Assembly: GCF_018613695.1 (NCBI RefSeq)
Contig: NZ_JAGGPR010000003.1
Coordinates: forward strand, 208,301-272,300
Source: Arthrobacter sp. ISL-95
GTDB lineage: Bacteria; Actinomycetota; Actinomycetes; Actinomycetales; Micrococcaceae
Reading direction: 5' to 3'
Length of the DNA: 64,000 nt
Shown here: piece after piece, positions 24,817 to 33,714 of the stretch
How the letters are laid out: each line of letters starts with the position of its first letter
Position numbering within the stretch: the first letter of the stretch is position 1
The notes under the pieces: model-generated
What the model was told of the DNA's origin: nothing
What the model saw: the letters and a program-made list of their open reading frames with translations, nothing else
Database searches by the model: none
Position numbers and translations under genes: made by a program

Positions 24817-27122
24817 CCACGGAAACCACCAAGAAGTTCAACATCGATACCGTTGAGCACGCTGCCAAGACACCGGACACGGAACTCCCGTGGGCCGAGC
24901 TGGGCTTGAAGCAGAACGAATTCGACGAGATCGTCAAGGTCCTTGGCCGCCGCCCCACCGGCGCCGAGCTGGCCATGTACTCCGTCATGTGGAGCGAGCA
25001 CTGCTCCTACAAGTCCTCCAAGAACCACCTCCGCCAGTTCGGCGAGAAGGTCACCGAGGAAATGAAGAAGGACATGCTGGTTGGCATCGGCGAGAACGCC
25101 GGCGTCACCAACCTGGGCGACGGCTGGGCCGTGACGTTCAAGATCGAGTCCCACAACTCGCCGTCGTTCGTTGAGCCTTACCAAGGTGCCGCTACCGGCA
25201 TCGGCGGGATCGTCCGCGACATCATTTCCATGGGCGCACGCCCGGTTGCCGTCATGGACCCGTTGCGTTTCGGTGCAATCGACCACCCGGACACCGCGCG
25301 CGTCATGCACGGCGCCGTTGCCGGCATCGGTGGCTATGGCAACTGCCTCGGCCTGCCGAACATCGGCGGCGAAATGGTCTTCGACTCCGTCTACCAAGGC
25401 AACCCGCTGGTGAACGCCCTGGCCGTTGGCGTCATGCGCCACGAGGACATCCGCCTCGCCAACGCTTCCGGCAAGGGCAACAAGGTTGTCCTGTTCGGTG
25501 CACGCACCGGCGGCGACGGCATTGGCGGTGCTTCGGTGCTGGCCTCGGAGTCCTTCGATGACACCAAGCCCTCCAAGCGTCCGGCCGTCCAGGTGGGCGA
25601 CCCCTTCGCTGAGAAGGTCCTCATCGAGTGCTGCCTGGAGCTTTTCAAGGGCTCGCTGGTTGAAGGCATCCAGGACCTCGGCGCCGCAGGCATTTCCTGT
25701 GCCACGTCCGAGCTCGCGTCCAACGGTGACGGCGGCATGGAAGTAGAGCTGACCTCGGTCCTGCTCCGCGATCCCACGCTGACCCCGGGCGAGATCCTCA
25801 TGTCCGAGTCGCAGGAACGCATGATGGCCGTGGTCACCCCGGAGAACATCGCAGCGTTCGAGGCTGTTATGGACAAGTGGGCTGTGGAGTACTCCTGGTT
25901 GGGTGAAGTTACCGACACCGGTCGCCTCATCATCACCTGGGAAGGCGAAGTAATCGTCGACGTCGATCCCCGCACCGTTGCCCACGACGGACCGGTCTAC
26001 GACCGTCCGTTCGCCCGCCCGGAGTGGCAGGACTCGGTGCAGGCCAACTCGTTCACCGGCTCCGTAGAGGACGCCGGCCGTCCCTCGGCTCCCACCGAGC
26101 TGGCTGCAGCTGTGACCGAGCTCGTTGCATCACCGAACATGTGCAGCAAGGCCTGGATCACCAAGCAGTACGACCGCTACGTTGGCGGCAACACTGCCAT
26201 GGCGTTCCCGGACGATGCCGGTGTGGTCCGCGTTGACGAGGAAACCGGCCTGGGCGTTGCCTTGGCCACCGACGCCAACGGCCGCTACACCTACCTTGAG
26301 CCGTACCAGGGTGCACAGCTCGCGCTGGCTGAGGCCTACCGCAACGTTGCCACTTCCGGCGCTGTTCCCATGGCCGTCAGCGACTGCCTGAACTTCGGTT
26401 CCCCCGAGGACCCGGATGTCATGTGGCAGCTCGCCGAAGCCATCCGTGGCCTCTCCGACGCCTGCATGGAGCTCGGAATCCCCGTCACGGGCGGCAACGT
26501 CTCCCTCTACAACCAGACCGGCACCACGCCGATCCACCCCTCCCCCGTGGTGGCAGTACTGGGCAAGCTCGACGACGTCGCACGCCGCACGCCGTCGGGC
26601 TGGCGCGAGGACGGCCAGGCCATCTACCTGCTGGGCACCACCGCAGCAGAGCTGGACGGTTCGGAATGGTCCAACCTCCGCGGACACCTCGGTGGCTTGC
26701 CGCCGAAGGTGGACCTCGCAGCCGAGCGTGCCTTGGGTGAAATCTTGATCAACGCTTCCCGGGACGGCATGGTTGACGCAGCACACGACCTCTCCGAAGG
26801 TGGCCTCGCGGCTGCTTTGGTCGAGTCCTCACTGCGCTACGGCGTCGGCGCCCGCATCGCCCTTGAAGAACTCATGGAGCGCGACGGAGTGGACCTGTTC
26901 ACAGCCCTCTTCTCCGAGACCCAGGCCCGGGCAATCGTGTCCGTGCCGCGCTCGGAGGAAGTCCGCTTCAAGGACATGTGCACGGCCCGCGGCTTCGCCC
27001 ACCTCCGGATCGGCGTTGTTGACGCTGCCGGTGGAAAGCTGGAGATCAACGGCGTGGACGAGCTCTCCCTGGACGCTCTCCGCGAAGCACACGAAGCCAC
27101 CCTGCCGAAGTACTTCGGCTGA
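24813..27122 (+). CDS. purL: Phosphoribosylformylglycinamidine synthase, large subunit (small-type PurL)
   Basis: A 769-residue synthetase subunit that converts FGAR, ATP and ammonia into FGAM. Small PurL, unlike the 1300-residue E. coli form, needs PurS and PurQ, both encoded just upstream. Motifs: [19 protein letters not shown], then [36 protein letters not shown] and, in the second half, [20 protein letters not shown] and [16 protein letters not shown] [12 protein letters not shown]. The GTG start overlaps the purQ stop, indicating translational coupling. A long hairpin lies 14 bp after the stop. Confidence 0.97.
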   Translation: MTTETTKKFNIDTVEHAAKTPDTELPWAELGLKQNEFDEIVKVLGRRPTGAELAMYSVMWSEHCSYKSSKNHLRQFGEKVTEEMKKDMLVGIGENAGVTNLGDGWAVTFKIESHNSPSFVEPYQGAATGIGGIVRDIISMGARPVAVMDPLRFGAIDHPDTARVMHGAVAGIGGYGNCLGLPNIGGEMVFDSVYQGNPLVNALAVGVMRHEDIRLANASGKGNKVVLFGARTGGDGIGGASVLASESFDDTKPSKRPAVQVGDPFAEKVLIECCLELFKGSLVEGIQDLGAAGISCATSELASNGDGGMEVELTSVLLRDPTLTPGEILMSESQERMMAVVTPENIAAFEAVMDKWAVEYSWLGEVTDTGRLIITWEGEVIVDVDPRTVAHDGPVYDRPFARPEWQDSVQANSFTGSVEDAGRPSAPTELAAAVTELVASPNMCSKAWITKQYDRYVGGNTAMAFPDDAGVVRVDEETGLGVALATDANGRYTYLEPYQGAQLALAEAYRNVATSGAVPMAVSDCLNFGSPEDPDVMWQLAEAIRGLSDACMELGIPVTGGNVSLYNQTGTTPIHPSPVVAVLGKLDDVARRTPSGWREDGQAIYLLGTTAAELDGSEWSNLRGHLGGLPPKVDLAAERALGEILINASRDGMVDAAHDLSEGGLAAALVESSLRYGVGARIALEELMERDGVDLFTALFSETQARAIVSVPRSEEVRFKDMCTARGFAHLRIGVVDAAGGKLEINGVDELSLDALREAHEATLPKYFG

Positions 27123-27135
27123 TCTTCCCCGCTTA

Positions 27136-27204
27136 AAGCAACGCGGGGTCACTTATGGCCCGATAATCCCCTCGGGGAGGGCCATAAGTGACCCCGCGTT
27201 GCTT
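27136..27204. terminator. 26-bp perfect inverted repeat after purL (terminator or repeat element)
   Basis: Arms 27136-27161 and 27179-27204 are perfectly complementary over 26 bp. The 17-nt loop contains a nested TCCCC/GGGGA hairpin. It fills the gap between convergent purL and the GGDEF-EAL gene, whose stop lies 2 bp away. It can terminate both transcripts, but it is much longer than needed for that, and it may belong to a repeated intergenic palindrome family. Confidence 0.75.
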
Positions 27205-27205
27205 G

Positions 27206-28624
27206 TTAAGCCGGCCGGGTCCGCAGCCGAGCCAATTGCTCCGTGAACTCTGCCGCCGGCATCGGCCTGCCAAAGTAATACCCTTGGCCGCTCGCGCAGC
27301 CGATGCTCCGAAGCGCTTCTGCCTGCTCGGCAGTCTCGATCCCTTCCCAAACACCCTCCAAGCCACAGGAGCGGATGACTTGCTGGATCGCGGCCAGGAA
27401 GTCCAGCTGGGAAGGATCCGTGCCCAGGTCCTTCACAAACTGCCGGTCCACTTTCACCCTGTCCACCGGCAATTTCCTTAGGTAGCCCATGGACGAGTAG
27501 CCGGCACCGAAATCGTCGATTTCAAGTCCAACACCAAGCCTGTGCAGGCTCGCCAGGGTGTAACGGTCCAGCTCGTTGTTGTGGATGATGGCACTCTCGG
27601 TGAGCTCCAGCACCAGTGATTCCGGGGCCAGGCCTTTCTCCGCCAAGGCTTCGCTGACGTCGTCCACGAACTCCAGGCTTTGAAGATCGGCCGCTGAGAC
27701 GTTGATCCTCATGGAGAAGTCCTGGTGTGCGGTGGCCTTGGCCTCCCGCCACTGCTGCAACTGAGCTACGGCCGTGCGCAGGACCCACCTGCCCAATTCC
27801 GCGATCTGCCCGGTTGCCTCGGCCACGGGGATGAACTGGTCCGGCATGATCAGGCCATGCACGGGGTGTCTCCACCGCACCAAAGCCTCGCAGCCTTCGA
27901 TCCTGCCGCTGGCGAGCTCCACGATCGGCTGGTAGTAGAGGACCAACTGATCCGAACGGATGGCATCGCGGAGTTCTCCCACTACCTGCCGCTGCAGCAG
28001 CCGGGCGTGCAGGGTTGCGGGGTCGAATACCTTGAGTTTGTTCCTGCCCTCGTTCTTGGATTCTTCCATGGCCAGATCGGCCTCTTGCAGGAGGTCTTCA
28101 ATGCTGTGATGCGGCTCCGCGGTGCGCAGCCCAATGCTTGCCCCGCAGCGGATGCTGTTGTTCCCGAGATCGATGTTCGGTTCCAGCGCGGCAAGGATGC
28201 GGTTTCCGACGGCGGCGGCCCGGTTTTGCGGGGTGGCGGGCAACAGCACAGCGAATTCGTCGCCGCCCAGGCGGGTGACGACGTCGTTCTCTCTGATGGC
28301 CGACTGTATGCGCATGGCAACGGTGACCAGAACTTGCTCCGCTGCGGCATGGCCCGCAGAGTTCTTGAGTGCTTTGAAACCGTCCAGATTCAGGAGGAGG
28401 AGTGCCGGCGGGACGGCGCCCTTGGCCGCAGCTTCCTGGGCGTCGATGAACGCATCCACCAATGCCAGGCGGTTGCCAAGCCCGGTGAGTGCGTCGGTGA
28501 GCGCCTCCCGGCGCTGTTCATACCGGGCCTGATGGAGTTCTACCATCAAGGCCTGGACGTGCTGCTCCAGTTTCTCGATCCTCGAATCAGCGGATATCAG
28601 CCTGTGGGGCTTCGTGGCACTCAC
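27206..28624 (-). CDS. GGDEF-EAL protein (cyclic-di-GMP synthase/phosphodiesterase)
   Basis: 472 residues. A short N-terminal coiled-coil segment (RIEKLEQHVQALMVELHQAR) leads into a GGDEF domain with intact R-L-G-G-D-E-F and an upstream I-site R-E-N-D. The EAL domain has EALVRWRHP, the Asn of I-N-V-S-A, L-E-L-T-E-S, I-D-D-F-G-A-G-Y-S-S, the Lys of V-K-V-D-R and the Glu of E-G-I-E-T, so all metal and catalytic residues are present. Both domains could be active. There are no membrane helices, so it is cytosolic. It is the last gene of a three-gene operon; its ATG overlaps the preceding stop by 4 bp. Confidence 0.93.
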   Translation of the reverse strand: MSATKPHRLISADSRIEKLEQHVQALMVELHQARYEQRREALTDALTGLGNRLALVDAFIDAQEAAAKGAVPPALLLLNLDGFKALKNSAGHAAAEQVLVTVAMRIQSAIRENDVVTRLGGDEFAVLLPATPQNRAAAVGNRILAALEPNIDLGNNSIRCGASIGLRTAEPHHSIEDLLQEADLAMEESKNEGRNKLKVFDPATLHARLLQRQVVGELRDAIRSDQLVLYYQPIVELASGRIEGCEALVRWRHPVHGLIMPDQFIPVAEATGQIAELGRWVLRTAVAQLQQWREAKATAHQDFSMRINVSAADLQSLEFVDDVSEALAEKGLAPESLVLELTESAIIHNNELDRYTLASLHRLGVGLEIDDFGAGYSSMGYLRKLPVDRVKVDRQFVKDLGTDPSQLDFLAAIQQVIRSCGLEGVWEGIETAEQAEALRSIGCASGQGYYFGRPMPAAEFTEQLARLRTRPA

Positions 28625-29124
28625 GACTCTTCCAGGCGTCGCAACGTTGAGTCGGCAACAGCATGGGGCTTGGAGACAGGGTTGCGGCGTTCGTCCAGGA
28701 AGATCCGGTAAGAGGCCACGTCCAGCCTGCCATCCGGCTCAACCTTGTTGCCGGCACGGTATACATGGGTGATCCAGGCGCCTCCGAGGATGGCCTCAAT
28801 CCATGCATCGCATTCTGCGAGCGGGAGGTGTACCCGGGTTCCGGTGTTCCTGCGGTGACCGGCAATGGAAACTGTGATGCAGCTGCCCAGGAGGCCTTTG
28901 TCCGCCGTGAACCAGGCGAGGCCTTCGACGTCGGCCACTATGGTCAGGTTCGCGTTGCTTTCCTCTACCGACTGAACGGGACCCATCCTGACTGACCGGC
29001 GGTCAGCGTTCAGCGTGGTGGCTGTTCCGGCTTTGTAGGGTGGGCTGGTGATGTCATGGCGGAACGCGGACAGTTCCTGGGTGTGCTGGATCTGGATCCG
29101 GGTGGTGAGTTCGTTGAAGGTCAT
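28621..29124 (-). CDS. Unknown protein between two cyclic-di-GMP genes
   Basis: A 167-residue soluble protein with no recognised domain (MTFNELTTRIQIQHTQELSA; ANLTIVADVEGLAWFTADKG; HRRNTGTRVHLPLAECDAWI; RIFLDERRNPVSKPHAVADS). I do not see the R-x-x-x-R and D-x-S-x-x-G of a PilZ domain. It overlaps the upstream diguanylate cyclase and the downstream GGDEF-EAL gene by 4 bp each, so it is translationally coupled to both. This suggests a sensor, effector or partner in the same signalling circuit. Function is otherwise unknown. Confidence 0.75.
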   Translation of the reverse strand: MTFNELTTRIQIQHTQELSAFRHDITSPPYKAGTATTLNADRRSVRMGPVQSVEESNANLTIVADVEGLAWFTADKGLLGSCITVSIAGHRRNTGTRVHLPLAECDAWIEAILGGAWITHVYRAGNKVEPDGRLDVASYRIFLDERRNPVSKPHAVADSTLRRLEES

Positions 29125-30299
29125 GATCGTGCCTCATCCGCTATAGTGGCCGCCTGAGGGCGGTCGGCTCCTACAATCCTGTTTCTGCCCAGCGCCTTTG
29201 CGCTGTAAAGGGCTGCGTCCGCTACCTCGATCATGAAATTGAGATCGGCGGACGCGGGAATGCTTGACGTGACTCCGTAGCTGATGGTTGGGTACACCAC
29301 ACCCTCCGGCGCCGGCAGTGCTGCCATCCGGTGGCTGATTTCCGTGGCTATGTCCTCTGCCCGGTCCTCCGTTGCCCCAGGCAGGAAGAGGACAAACTCT
29401 TCCCCTCCATAGCGTCCGATGAGGTCCGTGGACCGGACCGAGGCGGTGCACGCTTCAGCGAAAGCCCGCAAGGCCTCGTCCCCGGCTCCGTGGCCGTGTT
29501 CGTCGTTGACGGCTTTGAAGTGGTCCAGATCGGCCAGGACAACAGCTGCGCCCGAACCCGTGGAGTGCAGGCGGTCAAGCTCAGTGGTTGCGAGGTCAAG
29601 GAAGGCTCCGCGGTTGAGGAGTCCCGTCAGGTGGTCACGGGTGGCACGTTCCCGGAGGCCTTTGATGAGTTGGTCACTGGTCAGGGCCGTCATGCTGAAC
29701 GAAACGGTGACCAGCAGGACCATGGATATCAGTGACGAAGGTCCCGGCCCAAAGTAGGTGAGGAAGGCGTGGCTGGCCGGTCCTTCCATCGCATAAACCA
29801 TCCAGCGACCCAGGTAGTAGGCGGCCAGCAGGCCTGCGGCTACTGAGAGGGCTTTGTGGACTTGGGAGTGGGAGGACTTGATGAACCAGAGGTTGTAGGC
29901 GGCCAATGCTATGCCCAGAGTCATCATGGCCAGGTAGACGAAGCCTCCGGACCAGACGTTGTTCCCGGGGCTTTCCAGAACGGATGCGATAGCGGTGACG
30001 GCGGGACCAACAGCCAGCTGCCACGGTGCGGCTTTCCGGTCCCGGAGGGTCTTCGCCCCGGCCCAAACGCTGAAGGCGCCTGCCACTACAAGGACATTGC
30101 CTGCGGGGTTTGCCCACCCCTGGTGGGGGGTTCCGTTGAGGAGGAAGGCGGCGTTGCCCACCATGAACTCGAGCAAAGCCAGGCTCCACCAGCCTGCGTA
30201 CGGCGAGCGCGTGCGGTGGAAGGAAGTACAGAACAGCATCAGGAGAGTCACGGTGACCACGCCCAGGGCTACCCTCACCGAGAATGCGTCGAGCTCCAT
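29121..30299 (-). CDS. Membrane-bound diguanylate cyclase
   Basis: 392 residues. The N-terminal 200 contain six to seven hydrophobic helices (for example ALGVVTVTLLMLFCTSF and SLISMVLLVTVSFSMTALTS) that form a membrane sensor of unknown ligand. The C-terminal GGDEF domain has RDHLTGLLNRGAFLDLATTE, D-L-D-H-F-K-A-V-N-D, the active-site R-Y-G-G-E-E-F and an I-site R-S-T-D five residues before it. It produces cyclic-di-GMP with product inhibition. It is the first gene of a three-gene operon with 4-bp overlaps, divergent from a DUF503 gene. Confidence 0.93.
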   Translation of the reverse strand: MELDAFSVRVALGVVTVTLLMLFCTSFHRTRSPYAGWWSLALLEFMVGNAAFLLNGTPHQGWANPAGNVLVVAGAFSVWAGAKTLRDRKAAPWQLAVGPAVTAIASVLESPGNNVWSGGFVYLAMMTLGIALAAYNLWFIKSSHSQVHKALSVAAGLLAAYYLGRWMVYAMEGPASHAFLTYFGPGPSSLISMVLLVTVSFSMTALTSDQLIKGLRERATRDHLTGLLNRGAFLDLATTELDRLHSTGSGAAVVLADLDHFKAVNDEHGHGAGDEALRAFAEACTASVRSTDLIGRYGGEEFVLFLPGATEDRAEDIATEISHRMAALPAPEGVVYPTISYGVTSSIPASADLNFMIEVADAALYSAKALGRNRIVGADRPQAATIADEARS

Positions 30300-30449
30300 G
30301 CCAACCCCCTCAGCTGGTCATCCTTCGCTTTGAGTTCAGTCTCCCGGGGCTTCCTCAACCTCAATGCTGCGTTTGCTCAAGATTGACTCAAGATGCGGTG
30401 AGGTGGTGCCGCCATCCCGTACCTCGGATGCCTGCGGTGATAATGAACC

Positions 30450-30743
30450 ATGTGGATCGGTTGGATTGAGTTCGACGTCCTCTTGGGCGATGTCCATAGC
30501 CTCAAGGAGAAGCGCTCGCTCCTTCGGCCCCTGGTGGCCGAACTGAAGCGGCGCTTCGAAGTTTCTGCTGCCGAAACCGGTCTACAAGACCAGCACCGGA
30601 GAGCACTGGTGGGCGCCGCTGTGGTTGCCCCGGACCAAGCGCACCTTCAGCAAGTACTCGACGCCGTTGAACGGTTCGTGGCCGCCCGGCCTGAGTTTGA
30701 GCTGCTGAGCGCACGGCAAAGGGAGCTGCACAGCGAGGACTAG
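30450..30743 (+). CDS. DUF503 family protein
   Basis: A 97-residue DUF503 (YlxP-like) protein. The family start is clear: MWIGWIEFDVLLGDVHSLKE, K-R-S-L-L-R-P-L-V, then FEVSAAETGLQDQHRRALVG. Members have a ferredoxin-like fold; in Firmicutes they sit in the rbfA/infB cluster and are thought to take part in ribosome-associated steps, which is not shown here. It is convergent with the GntR gene, with 6 bp between the stops. Confidence 0.88.
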   Translation: MWIGWIEFDVLLGDVHSLKEKRSLLRPLVAELKRRFEVSAAETGLQDQHRRALVGAAVVAPDQAHLQQVLDAVERFVAARPEFELLSARQRELHSED

Positions 30744-30749
30744 CTACTC

Positions 30750-31391
30750 CTAGTAGCCGATGACGGCCAAGCGGGTGGAGTCCTGGTGCGCATCGATGGC
30801 CCGATGGGCTGCCTCAAGGCTTCGGCTGCGGAGGGCGTCAACAATCAACTGGTGTTCGCGGAGAACATCACCGGCGCGGTCTGCGCCTTGGCTGACAGCC
30901 TTGACGCCGATCCTGAGCTGCTTTTGCCGGAGGGAGGCATAGAAATCAGCCAGGACGGGGTTGCCGCCTGCACGGACCATCAGCGTGTGGAATTCGGTAT
31001 CCAGTTCGATGAACCGTGCCGGATCCTCCCGGGCTTCCTGTTGCTGGTCAATGACTTGCTGGAAGGCATCGATCTGGGCATCGAGCATGGTCTCCACGGC
31101 TGAGACTGCCCACTTTTCCACGACCGCCCGGGCCTGCAGTATGGCGCGGACATCGGGATCCGAGATGGGCGGGACGTAGGCACCCTTGTGAGGGACGCGT
31201 TTGACGAACCCCTCCGCTTCGAGGCGCAGCAGGGCCTCCCGCACGGGCGTCCGTGATGTACCAGTGGTCTTTGCCAGGACCCCTTCATTGAGGAAGGTTT
31301 CTTCCTCACGGGGCAGGGCTGCGATGTAGCTTTTCATCCACTGGTAGGCCACTTCTGGCTGCGACTGTGCAGTGGGAGTCATCTGGATCAT
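30750..31391 (-). CDS. GntR family regulator (FadR subfamily)
   Basis: 213 residues. The N-terminal winged helix is visible as VLAKTTGTSRTPVREALLRL, E-A-E-G-F-V-K-R-V-P-H-K-G-A-Y-V. The all-helical FCD ligand domain follows, with EFHTLMVRAGGNPVLADFY and DVLREHQLIVDALRSRSLEA. FCD regulators bind carboxylates and release DNA. It is divergent from the catabolic operon at 31553-36785, which it almost certainly controls. The start at 31391 (MIQMTPTAQ) is chosen because GAAAGG lies 7 nt upstream; the reading up to 31487 would run through the operator. Confidence 0.92.
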   Translation of the reverse strand: MIQMTPTAQSQPEVAYQWMKSYIAALPREEETFLNEGVLAKTTGTSRTPVREALLRLEAEGFVKRVPHKGAYVPPISDPDVRAILQARAVVEKWAVSAVETMLDAQIDAFQQVIDQQQEAREDPARFIELDTEFHTLMVRAGGNPVLADFYASLRQKQLRIGVKAVSQGADRAGDVLREHQLIVDALRSRSLEAAHRAIDAHQDSTRLAVIGY

Positions 31392-31413
31392 GCAGAGCCT
31401 TTCTCGCCTAGCC

Positions 31414-31498
31414 CAGTATACGAGTTGCATTCGAAACGTCGGGAGTTCCAAAAACTTCTGCTTCAAATATAGACAGGTTGTATACAACTCGTCTACAG
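31414..31498. promoter_or_regulatory. Divergent GntR operator region with two related sites
   Basis: A perfect palindrome GTTGTATACAAC lies at 31477-31488. It is part of TACAACTCGTCTACAG (31483-31498). The opposite strand of 31414-31429 reads TGCAACTCGTATACTG, matching it at 13 of 16 positions. The two sites are inverted, about 60 bp apart, one near each gene start. Such T-x-G-T-A-T-A-C-x-A palindromes fit FadR-subfamily operators. Confidence 0.6.
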
Positions 31499-31552
31499 TC
31501 TACTTAGTGACACCCCTCACGCCCTGAAATCTCCCCGCAAAAGGACCCCACA

Positions 31553-32914
31553 ATGACCGAACTGAAGAAAGCAGAACTGAGGCGACAGAAGCACTCGAGC
31601 TTGCCCGTCGTTGCTGCTTCGAGCCTCGCCGGCACCGCCGTCGAATGGTATGACTTCTTCCTCTACGGCACCGCGGCCGCGCTGGTATTCAATAAGCTCT
31701 TTTTTCCCACTGATGATCCGTTGGTGGGCACCATGCTGGCCCTCGGAACGTTCGCGGCCGGCTTTCTTGCCCGCCCCATCGGCGCCATAGTCCTGGGACA
31801 CCTCGGCGACAAGCACGGTCGTCGAGCCACCTTGGTTGCCAGTTTGATGCTCATGGGCGTGGCCACCACGCTCATCGCGTTCATCCCCTCCTACGCTGCC
31901 ATTGGGGTTACCGCGCCATTGCTCCTCCTGCTCCTCCGCCTGATTCAGGGATTTGCCCTGGGCGGGGAGTGGGGTGGGGCCGTCCTTCTCGTCTCCGAAC
32001 ACAGCAACGAAAGCGCCCGGCGTGCCTTCTGGGCGTCCTGGCCCAATATAGGACCACCCCTCGGCAACCTGATGGCTGCCGGCGTCCTAGCCATACTGGC
32101 CGCCACCATGCCGGAGAGCGAGTTCTTGGCATGGGGCTGGCGGATCGCGTTCGGATTGTCTGCCCTGCTGGTGGTCATTGGCCTCATCCTGCGGCTCTAC
32201 GTGCAGGAAACCCCGCTGTTCAAAGAAGCACAGCGGAAGCGCGAGGCCGAAGGCAACAAGGAACGCAAAATGCCGTTGGCCATCCTGTTCCGCCGCAATT
32301 GGCGGGAAATTCTCATCGCAACCGGCAGCCGGATGGGCGAGAACGCAGGCTTCTACATCTACTCGCTGTTCATCATCACCTACGTCACCCAGATCATGGG
32401 GCTACAGAGGCAGACCGGCCTCACCGCCGTCATGATCGGGCAGGGTGTGGCCGTCGTCGCCATTCCTATCCTGGCTCTATACGCGGACAAGGTGGGCCGG
32501 AAGCCCATCCTGATCGGCGCGTCGATTGCCACCATGGTGTGGGCCTTCGCGTTCTTCTTCCTGCTGAACACGGGCCAGCTGTGGGGCATCATCGCCGCTG
32601 CGGTAGGTGGACTCCTGATCTTCGCGGCCTACAGCTCGGTCATCGGAGCCTTCTTCTCGGAGCTCTTCCCCACGGATGTGCGCTACAGCGGAACGTCGGT
32701 CTCCTACAACCTTGCATCGCTGATCGCCGGTTCGCTGTCCCCCATCATTGCCCTGGCCCTCTACAGCGCCTTCGGCACCGGTTATGCGATCGGAATCTAC
32801 CTCGCCGCCATGGGCTTGATCTCCATGGTCTCGGTGATGTTCGCCAAGGAAACCAAGGGCCTGCGGCTGAGTGACCTGGACGAGCCCACTTCTGAGAGTA
32901 AGGAACTTCCATGA
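31553..32914 (+). CDS. MHS family MFS transporter (metabolite:H+ symporter)
   Basis: A 453-residue 12-helix transporter of the metabolite:proton symporter type (shikimate, 2-oxoglutarate, proline/betaine and aromatic acids). The signature is seen in AVEWYDFFLYGTAAALVF, F-F-P, then ARPIGAIVLGHLGDKHGRR and RLIQGFALGGEWGGAVLL. It is the first gene of a six-gene operon of catabolic enzymes and is thus the probable importer of the substrate, an organic acid or aromatic acid. Its stop overlaps the start of the nitrilase-type gene (ATGA). Confidence 0.93.
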   Translation: MTELKKAELRRQKHSSLPVVAASSLAGTAVEWYDFFLYGTAAALVFNKLFFPTDDPLVGTMLALGTFAAGFLARPIGAIVLGHLGDKHGRRATLVASLMLMGVATTLIAFIPSYAAIGVTAPLLLLLLRLIQGFALGGEWGGAVLLVSEHSNESARRAFWASWPNIGPPLGNLMAAGVLAILAATMPESEFLAWGWRIAFGLSALLVVIGLILRLYVQETPLFKEAQRKREAEGNKERKMPLAILFRRNWREILIATGSRMGENAGFYIYSLFIITYVTQIMGLQRQTGLTAVMIGQGVAVVAIPILALYADKVGRKPILIGASIATMVWAFAFFFLLNTGQLWGIIAAAVGGLLIFAAYSSVIGAFFSELFPTDVRYSGTSVSYNLASLIAGSLSPIIALALYSAFGTGYAIGIYLAAMGLISMVSVMFAKETKGLRLSDLDEPTSESKELP

Positions 32915-33705
32915 AAATTGCACTCGTCCAGGTGGCCAGCCCGGACTCCGAAACCCGTGAGGAACGGATCGATCGTGTAGAACGGATCCTTCGGGGCATC
33001 ACCGGCGCAGAACTGATCGTGCTCCCGGAACTTTGGAGCGCCGGATACTTCCATTTCGACCAGTACCAGGCACTGGCAGAAACGCTCACCGGGCCCACAG
33101 TGTCCATGTGCTCACGGGTCGCCGCAGACCTGGGTGTCCATGTCCACCTCGGCAGCATCATTGAAGCCCACGAGGACGGCCGGCTGAGCAACACCTCCAT
33201 CCTGCTGGGACCGGACGGCAGCGTGGTCCACACGTACCGGAAAGTCCACGTGTTCGGCTACAAGTCCAAGGAGGCGAGCCTCCTCACCGCAGGCTCGTCA
33301 CTGCCCGTTGTCCAACTGCCGTTCGGTGCCGTTGCGGGCATCACCTGCTACGACCTCCGCTTCCCCGGTTTGTGGATGGAGCTGAGCACCCGGGGCGCGG
33401 AGATGGTCATCGTCCCAGCAGCTTGGCCTGCAGCGCGACGGGAGCACTGGCGCCTGCTCACCACTGCACGGGCCGTGGAGCACCAGATCTTTGTGATCGC
33501 CTGCAACGCCGCTGGCAGCCAGGAAGGTGCCGAGCTCGGCGGCCACAGCAGGGTTGTGGATCCGGCAGGCAATGTCATCGCCGAAGCGGACGCCGGCGAA
33601 GCCGTGCTCATGGTGGACATCGACCCGCAGCAAGTGAACACAGTCCGCACCGAATTCCCCGTCATCGGCGATCGCCTCGCCGCATACGACACCCTGACCG
33701 TCTAG
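32911..33705 (+). CDS. Carbon-nitrogen hydrolase (nitrilase superfamily)
   Basis: A 264-residue cytosolic C-N hydrolase. The Glu-Lys-Cys triad is visible: Glu in LIVLPELWSAGYF, Lys in VVHTYRKVHVFGY and Cys in AGITCYDLRFPGLW. Size and the D-L-R-F-P motif fit the omega-amidase/carbamoylase-like branch rather than nitrile-converting enzymes. It probably hydrolyses an amide or carbamoyl bond in the intermediate made by the monooxygenase of this operon. It overlaps the MHS gene by 4 bp; DUF2848 follows after 9 bp. Confidence 0.92.
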   Translation: MKIALVQVASPDSETREERIDRVERILRGITGAELIVLPELWSAGYFHFDQYQALAETLTGPTVSMCSRVAADLGVHVHLGSIIEAHEDGRLSNTSILLGPDGSVVHTYRKVHVFGYKSKEASLLTAGSSLPVVQLPFGAVAGITCYDLRFPGLWMELSTRGAEMVIVPAAWPAARREHWRLLTTARAVEHQIFVIACNAAGSQEGAELGGHSRVVDPAGNVIAEADAGEAVLMVDIDPQQVNTVRTEFPVIGDRLAAYDTLTV

Positions 33706-33714
33706 AGGAGAACC

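Noticed and set aside
24609..25985. 458-residue open frame antisense to purQ/purL
   Set aside because: Shadow of the well-supported purL gene.
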